This document shows positions 35,070-45,003 of a DNA stretch of 64,000 nt, in pieces. How positions within the stretch are numbered: position 1 is the stretch's first letter; the number at the start of each line of letters is the position of its first letter. Origin of the DNA: Brassica napus (taxonomy: Eukaryota > Streptophyta > Magnoliopsida > Brassicales > Brassicaceae); NCBI RefSeq assembly GCF_020379485.1, contig NW_026014689.1, positions 106,192 to 170,191 of the forward strand, in the 5' to 3' direction. The position numbers and the translations under genes are program-made. Under the pieces are notes generated by a model. The model worked only from the letters and a program-made list of their open reading frames with translations. It ran no database searches and was not told where the DNA came from.

Positions 35070-36773
35070 GGTGGAAAAAGCAAGTCCAGATCTCGGAAGG
35101 GTAAGGATGGAGCTGGGGCATCCGGTCCAGTGGGTGCAGATGATGTGAATCTGGCCGCAACATTGCCAATCCAAGCGGATGGGGTTAATGTTGGGACTGG
35201 ATTGCCTTCGGTTCAGCTCAACCCTACTGAGGTTCGTGTGGATGGAGCTGAGTTCCAGCTGGAACATGAGCCAGAACGAGCTGATGGAGCTAATGGAGCT
35301 GATGGGAATGGACGGCAGCAACAGGATGGGCTGGAAGGTGAAGGCGAATCTTCACAGACTGGCCGTCTTGGTGACCGTAATGGGGCTGCGGACGGCAGGG
35401 CAGCTGGTCCGGTGAACCAGGCTGCGGAACCATCCATGCATGAGGTTCTGGAGGTCATGAGAGCTATGAGTACTCAAATGTTGGCTTTGACTCAGGCGTT
35501 TACACCTTTGGGTCAGGACATACCGACTCATACTGCTATTCCTATAAGGAACCAGCAGGCTGGCCGAGCAGCAGCAGCTCCGGTAGCTGGTGGAGCAGCT
35601 CCGGTTCATGGGGAACAGGAAGCTGAGGTGATTGAGATTGACCCCCCAGCTAGGGCGACCAGGAAGGTGGATTACTTGAAGGTGCTGGAGCACATCACTC
35701 GTATGGGCACTAAACACTTTGCTGGAAGTGTTGACCCTCTTGAGGCGGATGAGTGGAGGAGCAGGTTGGCTCGTAACTTCAGCTCAAGCCGCTGCCCAGA
35801 GGACTACCAGAAGGACATTGCGGTTCACTTCTTGGAGGGAGATGCCCACAACTGGTGGTTGGCTCTTGACAAGCGCACCAATGGTACCATAGAGCGCTTT
35901 GAGGACTTTGAGGTTGAGTTCAACCACAAGTACTTCCCAGCTGAGGCATGGGACCGTTTGGAAGCTAAGTTCCTGGACTTGGTTCAGGGACGCAGGACGG
36001 TACGTGAGTACGAAGAAGAGTTCAACCGACTCAGGCGCTATGTGGGTAAGGAGTTGGAGGACGAGGCAGTTCAGGTTCGCCGGTTCATCAGAGGCCTTAG
36101 GGCTGAACTCCGGACCTATTGCTCAGTCCGTACCTTCTCCACTGTGTCTGAGCTGGTTGAGAGGATGGCCTTGCTTGAGGTCAACCTTGCGGATGAGCAT
36201 AAGCAGAAGGTCAAAAGTGTGGTGGTGGCTTCAAGCCAGAGTGGTGACCGGAAGAGGAAAAGGGACCAGGCTGAAGAGGGTAAAACCTCAAGTGGTAGGC
36301 CTGTGTGTCCCAAGTGTGGCCGACACCATGGAGGTGAATGTTGGAGAGCAATGGGAGCTTGTCTTCGATGTGGTAAGATGGATCACTCAGCTCGGGACTG
36401 TCCTAGACAGGAGCAAGGAGCTGGTGGTGATACCAGGACTTGCCACTACTGTGGGAAGAAGGGACATCTCCGTAAGGATTGTCCCAAGTTAGCAGCCGGG
36501 TCGAGCAAGGGCCGTGGTGAGGGCAACAAGCCAGACCAGAACCGCGGTCAGACCTCTGCACCCCGCGTCTATGAGCTGTCCAAGGATGAGGACAAGGCTG
36601 GACCATTCCTCGCGATCACTGGTAATGTGTCTGATCTTATTCTTTCCAATTCAGTAGAATTGCATGGTATGGAACCTAGGACGGTTAGATACTTAGTTTG
36701 GGTCATGTGTAGGGACCCTAAGTATTGGTGGTGTGGAAACACATGTACTTTTCGATACTGGAGCTACACATAG
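35070..36773 (+). CDS. gag: Element A Gag
   Basis: Open from 35040 to 36773, with the exon start placed at 35070 by the proposed acceptor. The nominal first codon at 35055 is GTG, not ATG. Basic start ([12 protein letters not shown]), a low-complexity A/G/D/N region, a helical segment ([17 protein letters not shown]), the retrotransposon Gag core ([62 protein letters not shown]), a K/R-rich stretch and two zinc knuckles, [14 protein letters not shown] and [14 protein letters not shown], after an extra CPKC...HHGGEC. Gag forms the virus-like particle and binds element RNA. The last 50 codons read through the proposed intron 36622-36712; if it is spliced, translation continues into Pol. Confidence 0.88.
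   Translation, partial: GGKSKSRSRKGKDGAGASGPVGADDVNLAATLPIQADGVNVGTGLPSVQLNPTEVRVDGAEFQLEHEPERADGANGADGNGRQQQDGLEGEGESSQTGRLGDRNGAADGRAAGPVNQAAEPSMHEVLEVMRAMSTQMLALTQAFTPLGQDIPTHTAIPIRNQQAGRAAAAPVAGGAAPVHGEQEAEVIEIDPPARATRKVDYLKVLEHITRMGTKHFAGSVDPLEADEWRSRLARNFSSSRCPEDYQKDIAVHFLEGDAHNWWLALDKRTNGTIERFEDFEVEFNHKYFPAEAWDRLEAKFLDLVQGRRTVREYEEEFNRLRRYVGKELEDEAVQVRRFIRGLRAELRTYCSVRTFSTVSELVERMALLEVNLADEHKQKVKSVVVASSQSGDRKRKRDQAEEGKTSSGRPVCPKCGRHHGGECWRAMGACLRCGKMDHSARDCPRQEQGAGGDTRTCHYCGKKGHLRKDCPKLAAGSSKGRGEGNKPDQNRGQTSAPRVYELSKDEDKAGPFLAITGNVSDLILSNSVELHGMEPRTVRYLVWVMCRDPKYWWCGNTCTFRYWSYT
36622..36712 (+). other. Candidate gag-pol intron of element A
   Basis: 91 nt, G|GTAATGTG to CATGTGTAG|GG, phase 1. 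Its length is 1 mod 3, so removal moves the frame exactly from gag to pol, which is otherwise offset by one with a TAG upstream. The first part is T-rich (TCTGATCTTATTCTTTCC). 91 nt is a normal plant intron size. The element D equivalent is 97 nt with the same phase; E has a 93-nt version with a GC donor. Confidence 0.63.
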
Positions 36774-39700
36774 TTTTGTGAGTCCAGGGATGCTCGGAAA
36801 GGGGTTGTTCCAGTTGGGAACGGGGGATTGTCCTGGGGTAGTGAATGCGGCCGGTGGGCAAGTGATGCATTCGCTAGGGGTGATTCAGGACGTCCCAGTA
36901 ATGATCCAGGACAGGGTCATGCCTGTGGATCTTGTGGTAGTCCACCTAAAGAATCACGAGGTGATCTTGGGTATGGACTGGCTTGGAAAGTATCGGGCCA
37001 CTCTTGACTGTCACCGGGGGCGTGTGCTTTTTGAGAGTGGGTGTGGGGCTCCGATCAGGTTCCAAGGTATACGTCCGATCTCTGGATGCTTGGTGGTGTC
37101 AGCTATCCATGTTGAGAGGATGCTGAGGAAGGGTTGTGAGGCTTATCTGGCCACAATCGCCACTAAGGAGGTCGTAGGGGGTGGTGACCCGGAGGGAATA
37201 CCGCTGGTTGGTGAGTTCCAGGATGTGTTTAGGGCGCTACAGGGCATTCCCCCTGATAGGTTGGATCCATTCATAATAGAACTCGAACCAGGGACGGCCC
37301 CATTATCCAAAAGTCCCTACAGAATGGCTCCTGCCGAGATGGCCGAGCTTAAGAAGCAACTTGAAGAGTTGCTGGATAAGGGTTTCATACGGCCTAGTGT
37401 GTCACCCTGGGGAGCACCAGTCCTCTTTGTGAAGAAGAAGGATGGTAGCTTCAGATTGTGTATTGACTATCGAGGGTTAAACCGGGTGACTGTGAAGAAC
37501 AAGTACCCATTGCCTCGGATAGATGAGTTGTTGGATCAGCTCAAGGGTGCAAAATGGTTTTCTAAAATCGATTTGGCTTCAGGGTATCATCAGATTCCCA
37601 TTGAACCAAATGATGTAAGGAAGACAGCCTTCCGAACCAGGTATGGCCACTATGAGTTTGTGGTCATGCCATTTGGATTAACCAATGCACCAGCAGCTTT
37701 CATGAAGATGATGAACAGCATATTCAGGGATTTCCTGGATGAGTTTGTAATCATCTTCATTGATGATATCTTGGTCTACTCCAAGACCAAAGAGGATCAT
37801 GAGAGACATCTAAGAGCAGTGTTGGGACGATTGAGGGAACAACAGCTCTATGCCAAATTGAGCAAGTGCAGTTTTTGGCAAAGAAGTGTTGGGTTCCTGG
37901 GTCACATTGTATCCGACCAAGGTGTCTCCGTGGACCCGGAAAAGATTAAGGCCATACAAGAATGGCCTAGACCTAAGAGTGCAACTGAAGTCAGGAGCTT
38001 TCTAGGTCTGGCCGGTTATTACAGGAAGTTTGTCAAGGGGTTTGCCAGCTTGGCTCAACCTATGACACAACTGACTGGGAAAGACGTGAGGTTTGTATGG
38101 TCTGAGAAATGTGAGGAATGTTTCTCTGCACTTAAGCACATGTTGACAAGTGCACCGGTATTGGTGTTGCCAGAGGCAGACCAACCATATGTGGTTTACA
38201 CAGACGCCTCCATAACCGGATTAGGATGTGTATTAACCCAACATGGGAAGGTCATCGCTTATGCCTCTAGGCAGTTGAGGAAGCATGAGGGGAACTATCC
38301 AACCCACGACCTTGAGATGGCCGCAGTGGTGTTCGCCCTCAAGATATGGCGATCATACTTGTATGGTGCCAAGGTTCAGATTTTGACCGACCACAAGAGT
38401 CTCAAGTATATATTCACTCAACCTGAGTTGAATTTGAGGCAAAGGAGATGGATGGAGTTCGTGGCCGATTATGATCTGGATATTGCTTACCATCCAGGTA
38501 AAGCAAACCTAGTGGCCGATGCCTTAAGCCGTAGGAGAGCTGAGGTATCAGCCGAGAGGGAAGCAGAGGTGCTGGAAGGGATGGTTAGGACATTGCATTT
38601 AAACACACTGGCCAGCGAGGACGAGCCGTTGGGTTTAGAAGCAGTGAACCAGGCTGATCTCCTTACCAGGATCAGGCAAGCACAAAGCTTGGATGAGAAC
38701 CTCCAGAAGGTTGCTCTGAATGATAAAACCGAGTACCAGGTTGCGAGTGATGGTACGATTTTGGTCCATGGGAGGATCAGTGTTCCGAATGTAAGGGAAC
38801 TAAAGGAAGAGATTATGAGTCAGTCTCATAAGTCTAAGTTCTCTGTGCACCCGGGACTGAACAAGATGTACAAGGATATCAAGAGGTACTATCATTGGAT
38901 CCGTATGAAGACGGATGTGGCCGAGTGGGTGGCTAAGTGTCCTACTTGCCAACTCGTCAAGGCTGAGCACCAAGTACCCAGTGGATTACTCCAGAATCTA
39001 CCTATTCCAGAATGGAAGTGGGATCACATCACCATGGACTTTGTGTCAGGTTTTCCCATGACCAGGAATAGAAAGGATTCGGTTTGGGTAGTGGTGGATC
39101 GTCTGACCAAGTCAGCTCTGTTCATACCAATCAAGAAGACTGATGGTGTGGAGCCCTTGGTACAGATTTACATGGATCAGGTGGTACGCCTGCATGGTGT
39201 ACCAGCCAGTATTGTGTCGGATAGGGACCCTCGGTTCACTTCTTATTTCTGGAAGGCTTTCCAAAAGGCCTTGGGAACAAGAGTGCACATGAGCACAGCC
39301 TATCACCCCCAAACGGATGGTCAGTCTGAAAGAACCATCCAGACGTTGGAAGACATGTTAAGGGCTTGTGTCTTGGACTGGGGAAATTCCTGGGAAAGAC
39401 ACTTGCCATTGGTAGAGTTTGCTTACAACAACAGCTTCCATACCAGTATTGGGATGTCGCCCTACGAAGCTTTGTACGGACGGCCCTGCAGGACACCATT
39501 ATGCTGGACCCAAGTGGGGGAGCGCAGCATGATAGGACCTGAGATAGTGGAGGAGACCACGGAGAAGATTAAGTTCATCCGTGACAAGATGAAGGAGGCA
39601 CAGGACCGTCACAAGTCTTATGCGGATAAGAGAAGGAAACATGTTGAGTTTGAGGTGGACGACATGGTCTACCTCAAGATGATTACTTTCAGAGGTCGGA

Positions 39701-40161
39701 AAAGGGTTTCTGGCCGAGGGAAGTTGGATCCAAGGTACTTGGGTCCATTCCGGATCATTGAGAGAGTTGGTTCGGTGGCTTACAAGCTTAACCTACCAAC
39801 TGAGATGGAAGCATTTCATAATGTATTCCATGTGTCTCAATTGAGAAAATGTCTTTCAGATCAAGACATGGTGATACCGGAAATTCCATCTGATCTAGGC
39901 ACGAACCTCACCTTGGAGACAAGGCCGGTTCGGATTGTAGACAGGATGGAAAAAGCAATGAGGAACAAGACCATTCAAATGGTCAAAGTCGTGTGGGAAT
40001 GCAGTGGGCAAGAACAAGTCACTTGGGAAACCGAGATGAGAATGAAAGCTGACTATCCAGAGTGGTATGGTCAGTTTATGATGGAGACAAGTCTAGACTT
40101 GGATTCGAGGACGAATCCATCTCAAGTGGGGGAGACTTGTCATGTCCCTGATTCTAGATAG
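36713..40161 (+). CDS. pol: Element A Pol: protease, RT, RNase H, integrase, chromodomain
   Basis: One long frame; counted from the first ATG at 36733 it is 1142 residues. Protease [12 protein letters not shown] at residues 5-16, with [16 protein letters not shown] near 75. RT with [19 protein letters not shown] near 245 and catalytic [10 protein letters not shown] near 340. RNase H with [18 protein letters not shown] near 487 and [10 protein letters not shown]. Integrase zinc-binding [10 protein letters not shown]...CPTCQ near 705-745, catalytic Asp in MDFVSGFP near 767, [14 protein letters not shown] near 825 and [15 protein letters not shown] near 855. [18 protein letters not shown] near 995 and a chromodomain-like end ([16 protein letters not shown]) near 1085. 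The stop at 40159-40161 lies inside the 3' LTR. All catalytic residues are present, so it may be active. Confidence 0.92.
40124..40136 (+). other. Element A polypurine tract
   Basis: AAGTGGGGGAGAC directly before the 3' LTR (one base gap), inside the pol coding sequence. E keeps the reverse complement next to its 3' LTR (42423-42435). Confidence 0.85.
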
Positions 40162-42065
40162 AGCCTTCGGGCACAGCCATGGTACGGGGAGACGTGCTAG
40201 TCAGGTCGTAAGACCTAAAGACAAGCGTATCATGGCTGGAATGGATGGTTAAGTGCATCAGTATGCTGAGACTTGACCAGAATCGGATGGAGACAAGGAA
40301 ATAAGAGCTGGATGAGTTCTAAGGCAGCTGGACGATGATGGGAAGCAGCTCAGTCAGCTAGGACAAGCTTAGTGTAGCTCACACTAGCTTGGGTCAGCTC
40401 CAGTAGCTGGATCACTAGCTCCCTCAGCTGGGGAAGCTGGCACTCAGCTCAACTCAGCTGGGTGGAGTGTTATGGTCCGGGCCAGTGTTGCCGGTCCATG
40501 GGCGGTCAAGGGTCCGGCTGGGTGGTGGCTGAACCACTAAGGGCCTATGGGTCTTTATTGGGTCCGTGGGTCTTGGTGGATGTACTTGGGATGCAGATTG
40601 AGGCATTGGGCCTATTTCCAGACAGCCCACACGCCAAAGGGAGCAGTTGGACGGTTGATGGGCGAAAAGGTGGGAATTGGGCAGTTTGTGTCTTTTCCCT
40701 TCCAACCGGTTGCAACTGTCCGCCCAGGCAGTTATTGGCCGACCTTTCTCTATAAATACAGACACTTGGGTGTCGAAAATGGCATCAAATTCCTTAGGGA
40801 AAACTCTGCCAAAATCGTGACAGAAAGAAAGAGAGAAAGAGAGAAGAAGGCCGGCCAAACCGAGACTGTGGGTGGTGGTGATCGGACTCCGACCAGAAGT
40901 TGGTCTGTGGGAAGAGGAGAGCATTTGGTGATGGCAACCAGAGGCAAGGAGAAGGATCTGGAGAAGGGCTTGAGCACTCCTGAGCGCACGCCCAAGGTGA
41001 GTGGGATGGACCGAACCATCCTACCATGGCCGCGGTGGAATTCCGTGTAGGCTGTGGTCGGATTGGTTGGACCAGACCCATCTCTTCCTTTTCCCTTACT
41101 ATTCTACTTCATCTCTTCTATGTTCTGAATGTGTTGGATGATTCAGACACGTTCTGACTGAGCCATGGTCTTGGTCGGTACCCAGAAACCCTCCATGGCC
41201 TTGGTTGGGCTGGTGTGTTGAGATCTCATAGTTCCTGAAGGGATTATTGGGATCCGACCATGGATTGTTCTTAGTGATGATTTATCATGAATTATCATGG
41301 TTTCTAATTGGATTTATCAGTCCGATTTGATGGTGGTCAGTTATGGCCGGTTTAGTGGAATTTGGCCGAGTTCTAGGTGAAGGAGGCCGGTTCTGTCTAA
41401 TCTGATTGTGGATTCTTCTTAGTTGGGAATTATCAGTAATTGTCATGAATTTTATTTAGTTTTTGGAGATGTATTAAAAATGGCCAGAAATGGGATTTAG
41501 CCTTGGTCGTTTGTGGTTCAGTGTGATTGATGGGTTAGATCACATTGGATCAGTCTGGCCGTGTGTTAAATGGTTGTTTGGGATGTCTTAGTTGATGTCC
41601 TGAGTATGGCCGAGTGCTTTGTTGACTGATCGGTTAGCTTAGAGAACTTAGTTTAAGGGAACCAAACCATGCAATGTTAGATGAGCTTACTAGGGTATCG
41701 GTTTGTTATGTACTTATGTTGTTGTGTTGTGTGTGTGTTGTGGTTTCAGGATCGGACCAGGACCGTGGCAAGGCCAAGGAACCGTGAGGACTTAGCTGTG
41801 GATGGATGTGTGGGTTATGGGATAGTATTGTATTATGACTTATGACTTAGCCTATTGTGCAACTGACTGATTGTATGGATCACATGTTTATATTTATACA
41901 ATGAATGTTTTCTCTTGTCTATCTGGTCGTGCATTGATTGAATGAACCTCAAGATTTCGAAAATGACTTAGTGAATATGGAACTTTAAAACTGATGGAAC
42001 TTAGAACCATGGTTTAGGTAAGGCACGGACCTAGTGGGACCTAAGGGTCAGGTTCGGGTCTTACA
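40138..42065 (+). repeat. Element A 3' LTR
   Basis: 1928 bp, apparently identical to the 5' LTR. It duplicates the TATA box (40751-40758), the ATG exon (40931-40996) and the GTGAGT donor, and is followed by the duplication CGGAC. Confidence 0.93.
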
Positions 42066-42070
42066 CGGAC

Positions 42071-42421
42071 CATCGGCCTAAAACCCGAACAGTCCGCCTA
42101 GCTGAGATGAGCTGACTCCCAGCTGCCTCAGCTGAGTGAGCTAGTAGTCCAGCTAGTGGAGCTGACTTAGTAGTGGCTGAGCTGGAGTGAACTCAACCTA
42201 GCTTCGTTAAGCTGGTCGAGCTACTTCTCTATCTCGTCCAGCTACTGTCTTACTTGTCTTAGCCGTCTCTTTGCTCTTATAAGGTTAAGTCTAAGTTTCC
42301 TTATGTCTTTAACCTTCTTTCTTGACCATGGAACGCTTTCCTTGATGTCCTAAGACTGGCTGGTACGTTTCCTCGAACCATGGCCGTCCCAACAATCCTT
42401 TCCAGGATTGGGGGCATGACA
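42071..42421 (-). repeat. Element E 3' LTR, part after insertion A
   Basis: Continuation of the left LTR of E from CATCGGCC to the terminus GGGGGCATGACA, with an AGCT-rich block (42090-42240). The E polypurine tract (minus strand CAAGTGGGGGAGACT) follows. Confidence 0.85.
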
Positions 42422-42479
42422 AGTCTCCCCCACTTGTAATGGATTCGTCCTCGAATCCGGTGATGATTATACCTTGTCC

Positions 42480-43040
42480 CAAGACAAAATATTCCAACCA
42501 AAGTTATTCTAGTCTTGATCAGAGAATAGAACAAGCTTGATTCAAAACCACCAAATGACCACTTCGATGTACCAGTCAAGTCCTCACGAACTTGTTCCAA
42601 TCTTTAGGCTGCTTGTCCTACAACATGTCCTAACAGATTGTTATGGTTCTTTTGTCCTTCATGGACAATAAGGTTCATGACCTCAGCCACAACGTAATGG
42701 ATCATCCCCTTAACCGGACACAACCTTTTCAGGCATGGCCACATTGCGATCTTAGTCCCTCCAGACTAAAAACGCCTCAGACTTGACTTATGTCCTTCAC
42801 TGGACTTTGTCATAATTTGATCCTGGTCCATTTACGGACGTGATCGTATTCCGGTCATGGTCCACTCAGGGACTCGACCATTTCACCCCGACCATAGATC
42901 CATCTCCGAATAGGTCGTGGCCTGATCCTCGTCCATTACTAGACTTGATCATTCTCAACCGTAGGTCAAACTCCGACTTGGTTGTACTGCGACCATGGTC
43001 CTCTCTCGGACATGGTCAATTTCGGCTCTACCATCTCGGC
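42480..43040. repeat. Element E: non-coding stretch with diverged internal repeats
   Basis: Occupies the place where RT, RNase H and integrase should be. The right half repeats a loose pattern GACCATGGTCC or GGTCCA...GGACT(T)GATC...TTC about every 40-60 bases (about 42820-43030). No coding trace recognised. Either an internal deletion filled by unrelated DNA or a non-autonomous version of the family. Confidence 0.5.
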
Positions 43041-44220
43041 CGGAGCCAAAGAAACGGACTCTAGGACAGCGGAACTGTCCCTGGTTCCAGTTCAATCATA
43101 AATGGATCGGACCTATCAGGGGGGACACCCTGTAGCGAACAGAACACATATGGGAACTCGGACACCAACGAATCCTCAGAAAGGTCTTTCAGACAGACAG
43201 AACTTCCAGGCTCTATAGTTGTAATTGTAGCCAAAAACGACTGACAATCCTGTTCCAGCATCCGAATCGCTCGAACTGCTGAAACCACTACTTTCTCTTG
43301 AGCCGGACACAGACATTGGTACTGGATCGGATGAAGCCCAGTCTCCAATTGCACACGACCTTTATGGCAATCGAGAGTGGCCCGATACTTTCCCAACCAG
43401 TCCATACCTAGGATCATCGCGTGATTCTGTAGGTGGACACAGACAGATTCATAGGGAATACCTTTCCCTGAATTGACACTGGGATATTTAACATGAGACC
43501 TAATGAGTTCCTGGCTTGCCCTCCGGCCGCCCTCACTATCCCGAAATAATCACCAGCGTCCAGACAGAACAGACCCTTTCCGACCAGTCCCGGACTCACA
43601 AAACCTATGTGTAGCCTCTGCATCGGAAATTACGTGGGTTTTTACACCACCAATCATGAGGGTTCCTATCAGAGACTCCCATCAGAATCCCCTAGACAAT
43701 TATAGGTTCCAGACCAAGCATTACTACTTGAATGTAAAAAGATAAATTTAGAGATTGCCAGAAATCCAATCAAAAGATCCGAAAGCTCCGTCATCTCGTG
43801 ACAGTTCATACACCCTTGGTGTTGTGGTTGGTTTGCCTTGGGATGCCTTGCCTGTGTCTCCATGGCCCTTCCCCTGACTTCCTTGCAGCTTGGGACACTC
43901 CGATTGGAAATGTCCTTGCTGGCCACAATGGAAACAAGTCATCTGGCCGCTTCTACCAGACGGTTTCTGTCGAGGACAGTTCTGAACCCCATGGTCCATG
44001 CTGCCACAACGAACACAAGCCCCCTTGGCCTTCCAGCACTCACCGGTATGGTTCCGTCCACATTTGGAACACGCAGGTTGGCAACCAGAGGTCTTACCTC
44101 CTTCCACCTGGTCCTATTTTCTCTTTTTATCATTAGTCTTGCCCGATGGGCCAGACTGTGGCTTAGCCTTAAGCTTAGCTTCTTCAGCCAAGTTAGACTC
44201 CAACAAAGCCACCCGTTTCA
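43041..44220 (-). pseudogene. Element E gag-protease-RT start remnant
   Basis: Minus strand. Zinc-knuckle part of gag (44107-43748: CSKCGRNHTGECWKAKGACV, CGSMDHGVQNC, CFHCGQQGHFQSEC, VYELSRDDG), then a protease region with the active site lost but GFVSPGLVGKG readable (43623-43414), then [20 protein letters not shown] and DRSDPFMIELEPGTVPLS (43417-43061), ending in the first RT codons. The gag N-terminus and everything after the RT start are missing. Between the gag and protease parts lies the 93-nt intron-like segment 43666-43758. Confidence 0.8.
43666..43758 (-). other. Intron-like gag-pol segment of element E
   Basis: 93 nt at the same place as in A and D, acceptor CTGATAG| conserved, donor G|GCAATC instead of GT (a GC-AG intron or a mutated donor). 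Length is 0 mod 3, so the frame is not kept in this decayed copy. Confidence 0.45.
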
Positions 44221-44988
44221 CTTCCAGTGGGTACCTAGATGAGTAGCATTTCGGTTTAATCACACATTTGGAAAATGTCCCATACCATTCTCCAAAGCGT
44301 CTTACTATTGCGAATGCTGACACCATTCACAACAGAAATTATAATATACCTCAATCCCCATCATACTAAGATACTTAACATCATGTTCTTCCAATGATTG
44401 GAACGAACACCCTGAGTTTCCTCAATTCTTTCTTTGGACGGATTCAGATTGGAATTGATTCATTCCATCCAACTAGATCTAAGGAAACCTACCTTGACCT
44501 ATACCGAGTCCTAGCTGATCCATCTGATCACAAGTCGACTCGTGTACTGGTCATGTAGTGTCTCCTTTGAGTCAGATTTAACATTGCATATGCTTTACTT
44601 ATTATGAACGGCCATCAAGGGATAACACTTAACTTCAGTAGAGTGCTGCAAGTTTATTTCAACCTAAGCCACTCTCTGGTCCATGTTACTTCCCTTGTCC
44701 AGGTATCCATAAACAAGTTTGCATTGCTTCCATCCCTTCCAACCCGTCTTTTACTTCTAAATACTAGATCGACCAACCTTTCTGTTTTTAGGTTCTTGCC
44801 CTTGGAAAATGTATCTTGGCTAAGCCGGTTCATCTTAGAATTCGCTAATTCACAAGCATGATACCCTAGCTTACCTCAACTCTTTCTTGGCTCACCCCAA
44901 CTAAGGTTTCATAGTCATCATAGTTTTGGAAATAATTTCGGTATGGAATGCATCATCATAGAGCGTTTTCCTAAACAGGATCAAGCAT
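44221..44988. other. Element E internal region, unrecognised
   Basis: Non-coding by eye, AT-rich, between the gag remnant and the primer-binding site. It does not resemble the gag N-terminus of A or D. One plus-strand frame of 85 codons (44604-44861) shows no known domain, and I do not call it a gene. Confidence 0.4.
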
Positions 44989-45000
44989 GCTCTGATACCA
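44989..45000 (-). other. Element E primer-binding site
   Basis: GCTCTGATACCA on the plus strand is TGGTATCAGAGC on the minus strand, three bases from the right LTR. It fixes the orientation of E. Confidence 0.88.
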
Positions 45001-45003
45001 ACT

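Larger units (their letters stand above)
32965..42065 (+). mobile_element. Element A: complete young Ty3/gypsy chromovirus
   Basis: 9101-bp element with LTRs of 1928 bp at each end (TGTCATGTCC to GGGTCTTACA), target duplication CGGAC (32960-32964 and 42066-42070), primer-binding site, gag, uninterrupted protease-RT-RNase H-integrase-chromodomain frame and polypurine tract. The two LTRs look identical by eye, so insertion is very recent. It lies in the left LTR of E. The matching undisrupted text in the right LTR of E is near 47560-47590 (CCACTGACCC...CGGACCATCGG). The Gag with two zinc knuckles and the C-terminal chromodomain suggest a Tekay/Del-like chromovirus. Confidence 0.93.

Noticed and set aside
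36622..36654. 33-nt intron ending at AATTCAG in element A
   Set aside because: Too short for plant splicing and leaves the wrong frame with a TAG; the 91-nt version keeps frame and is matched in D.
36733..36735. ATG at 36733 as an independent start of Pol
   Set aside because: It lies within the protease just before DTGA, so a start here would cut the domain's first strand. It also overlaps gag with no known internal initiation signal.
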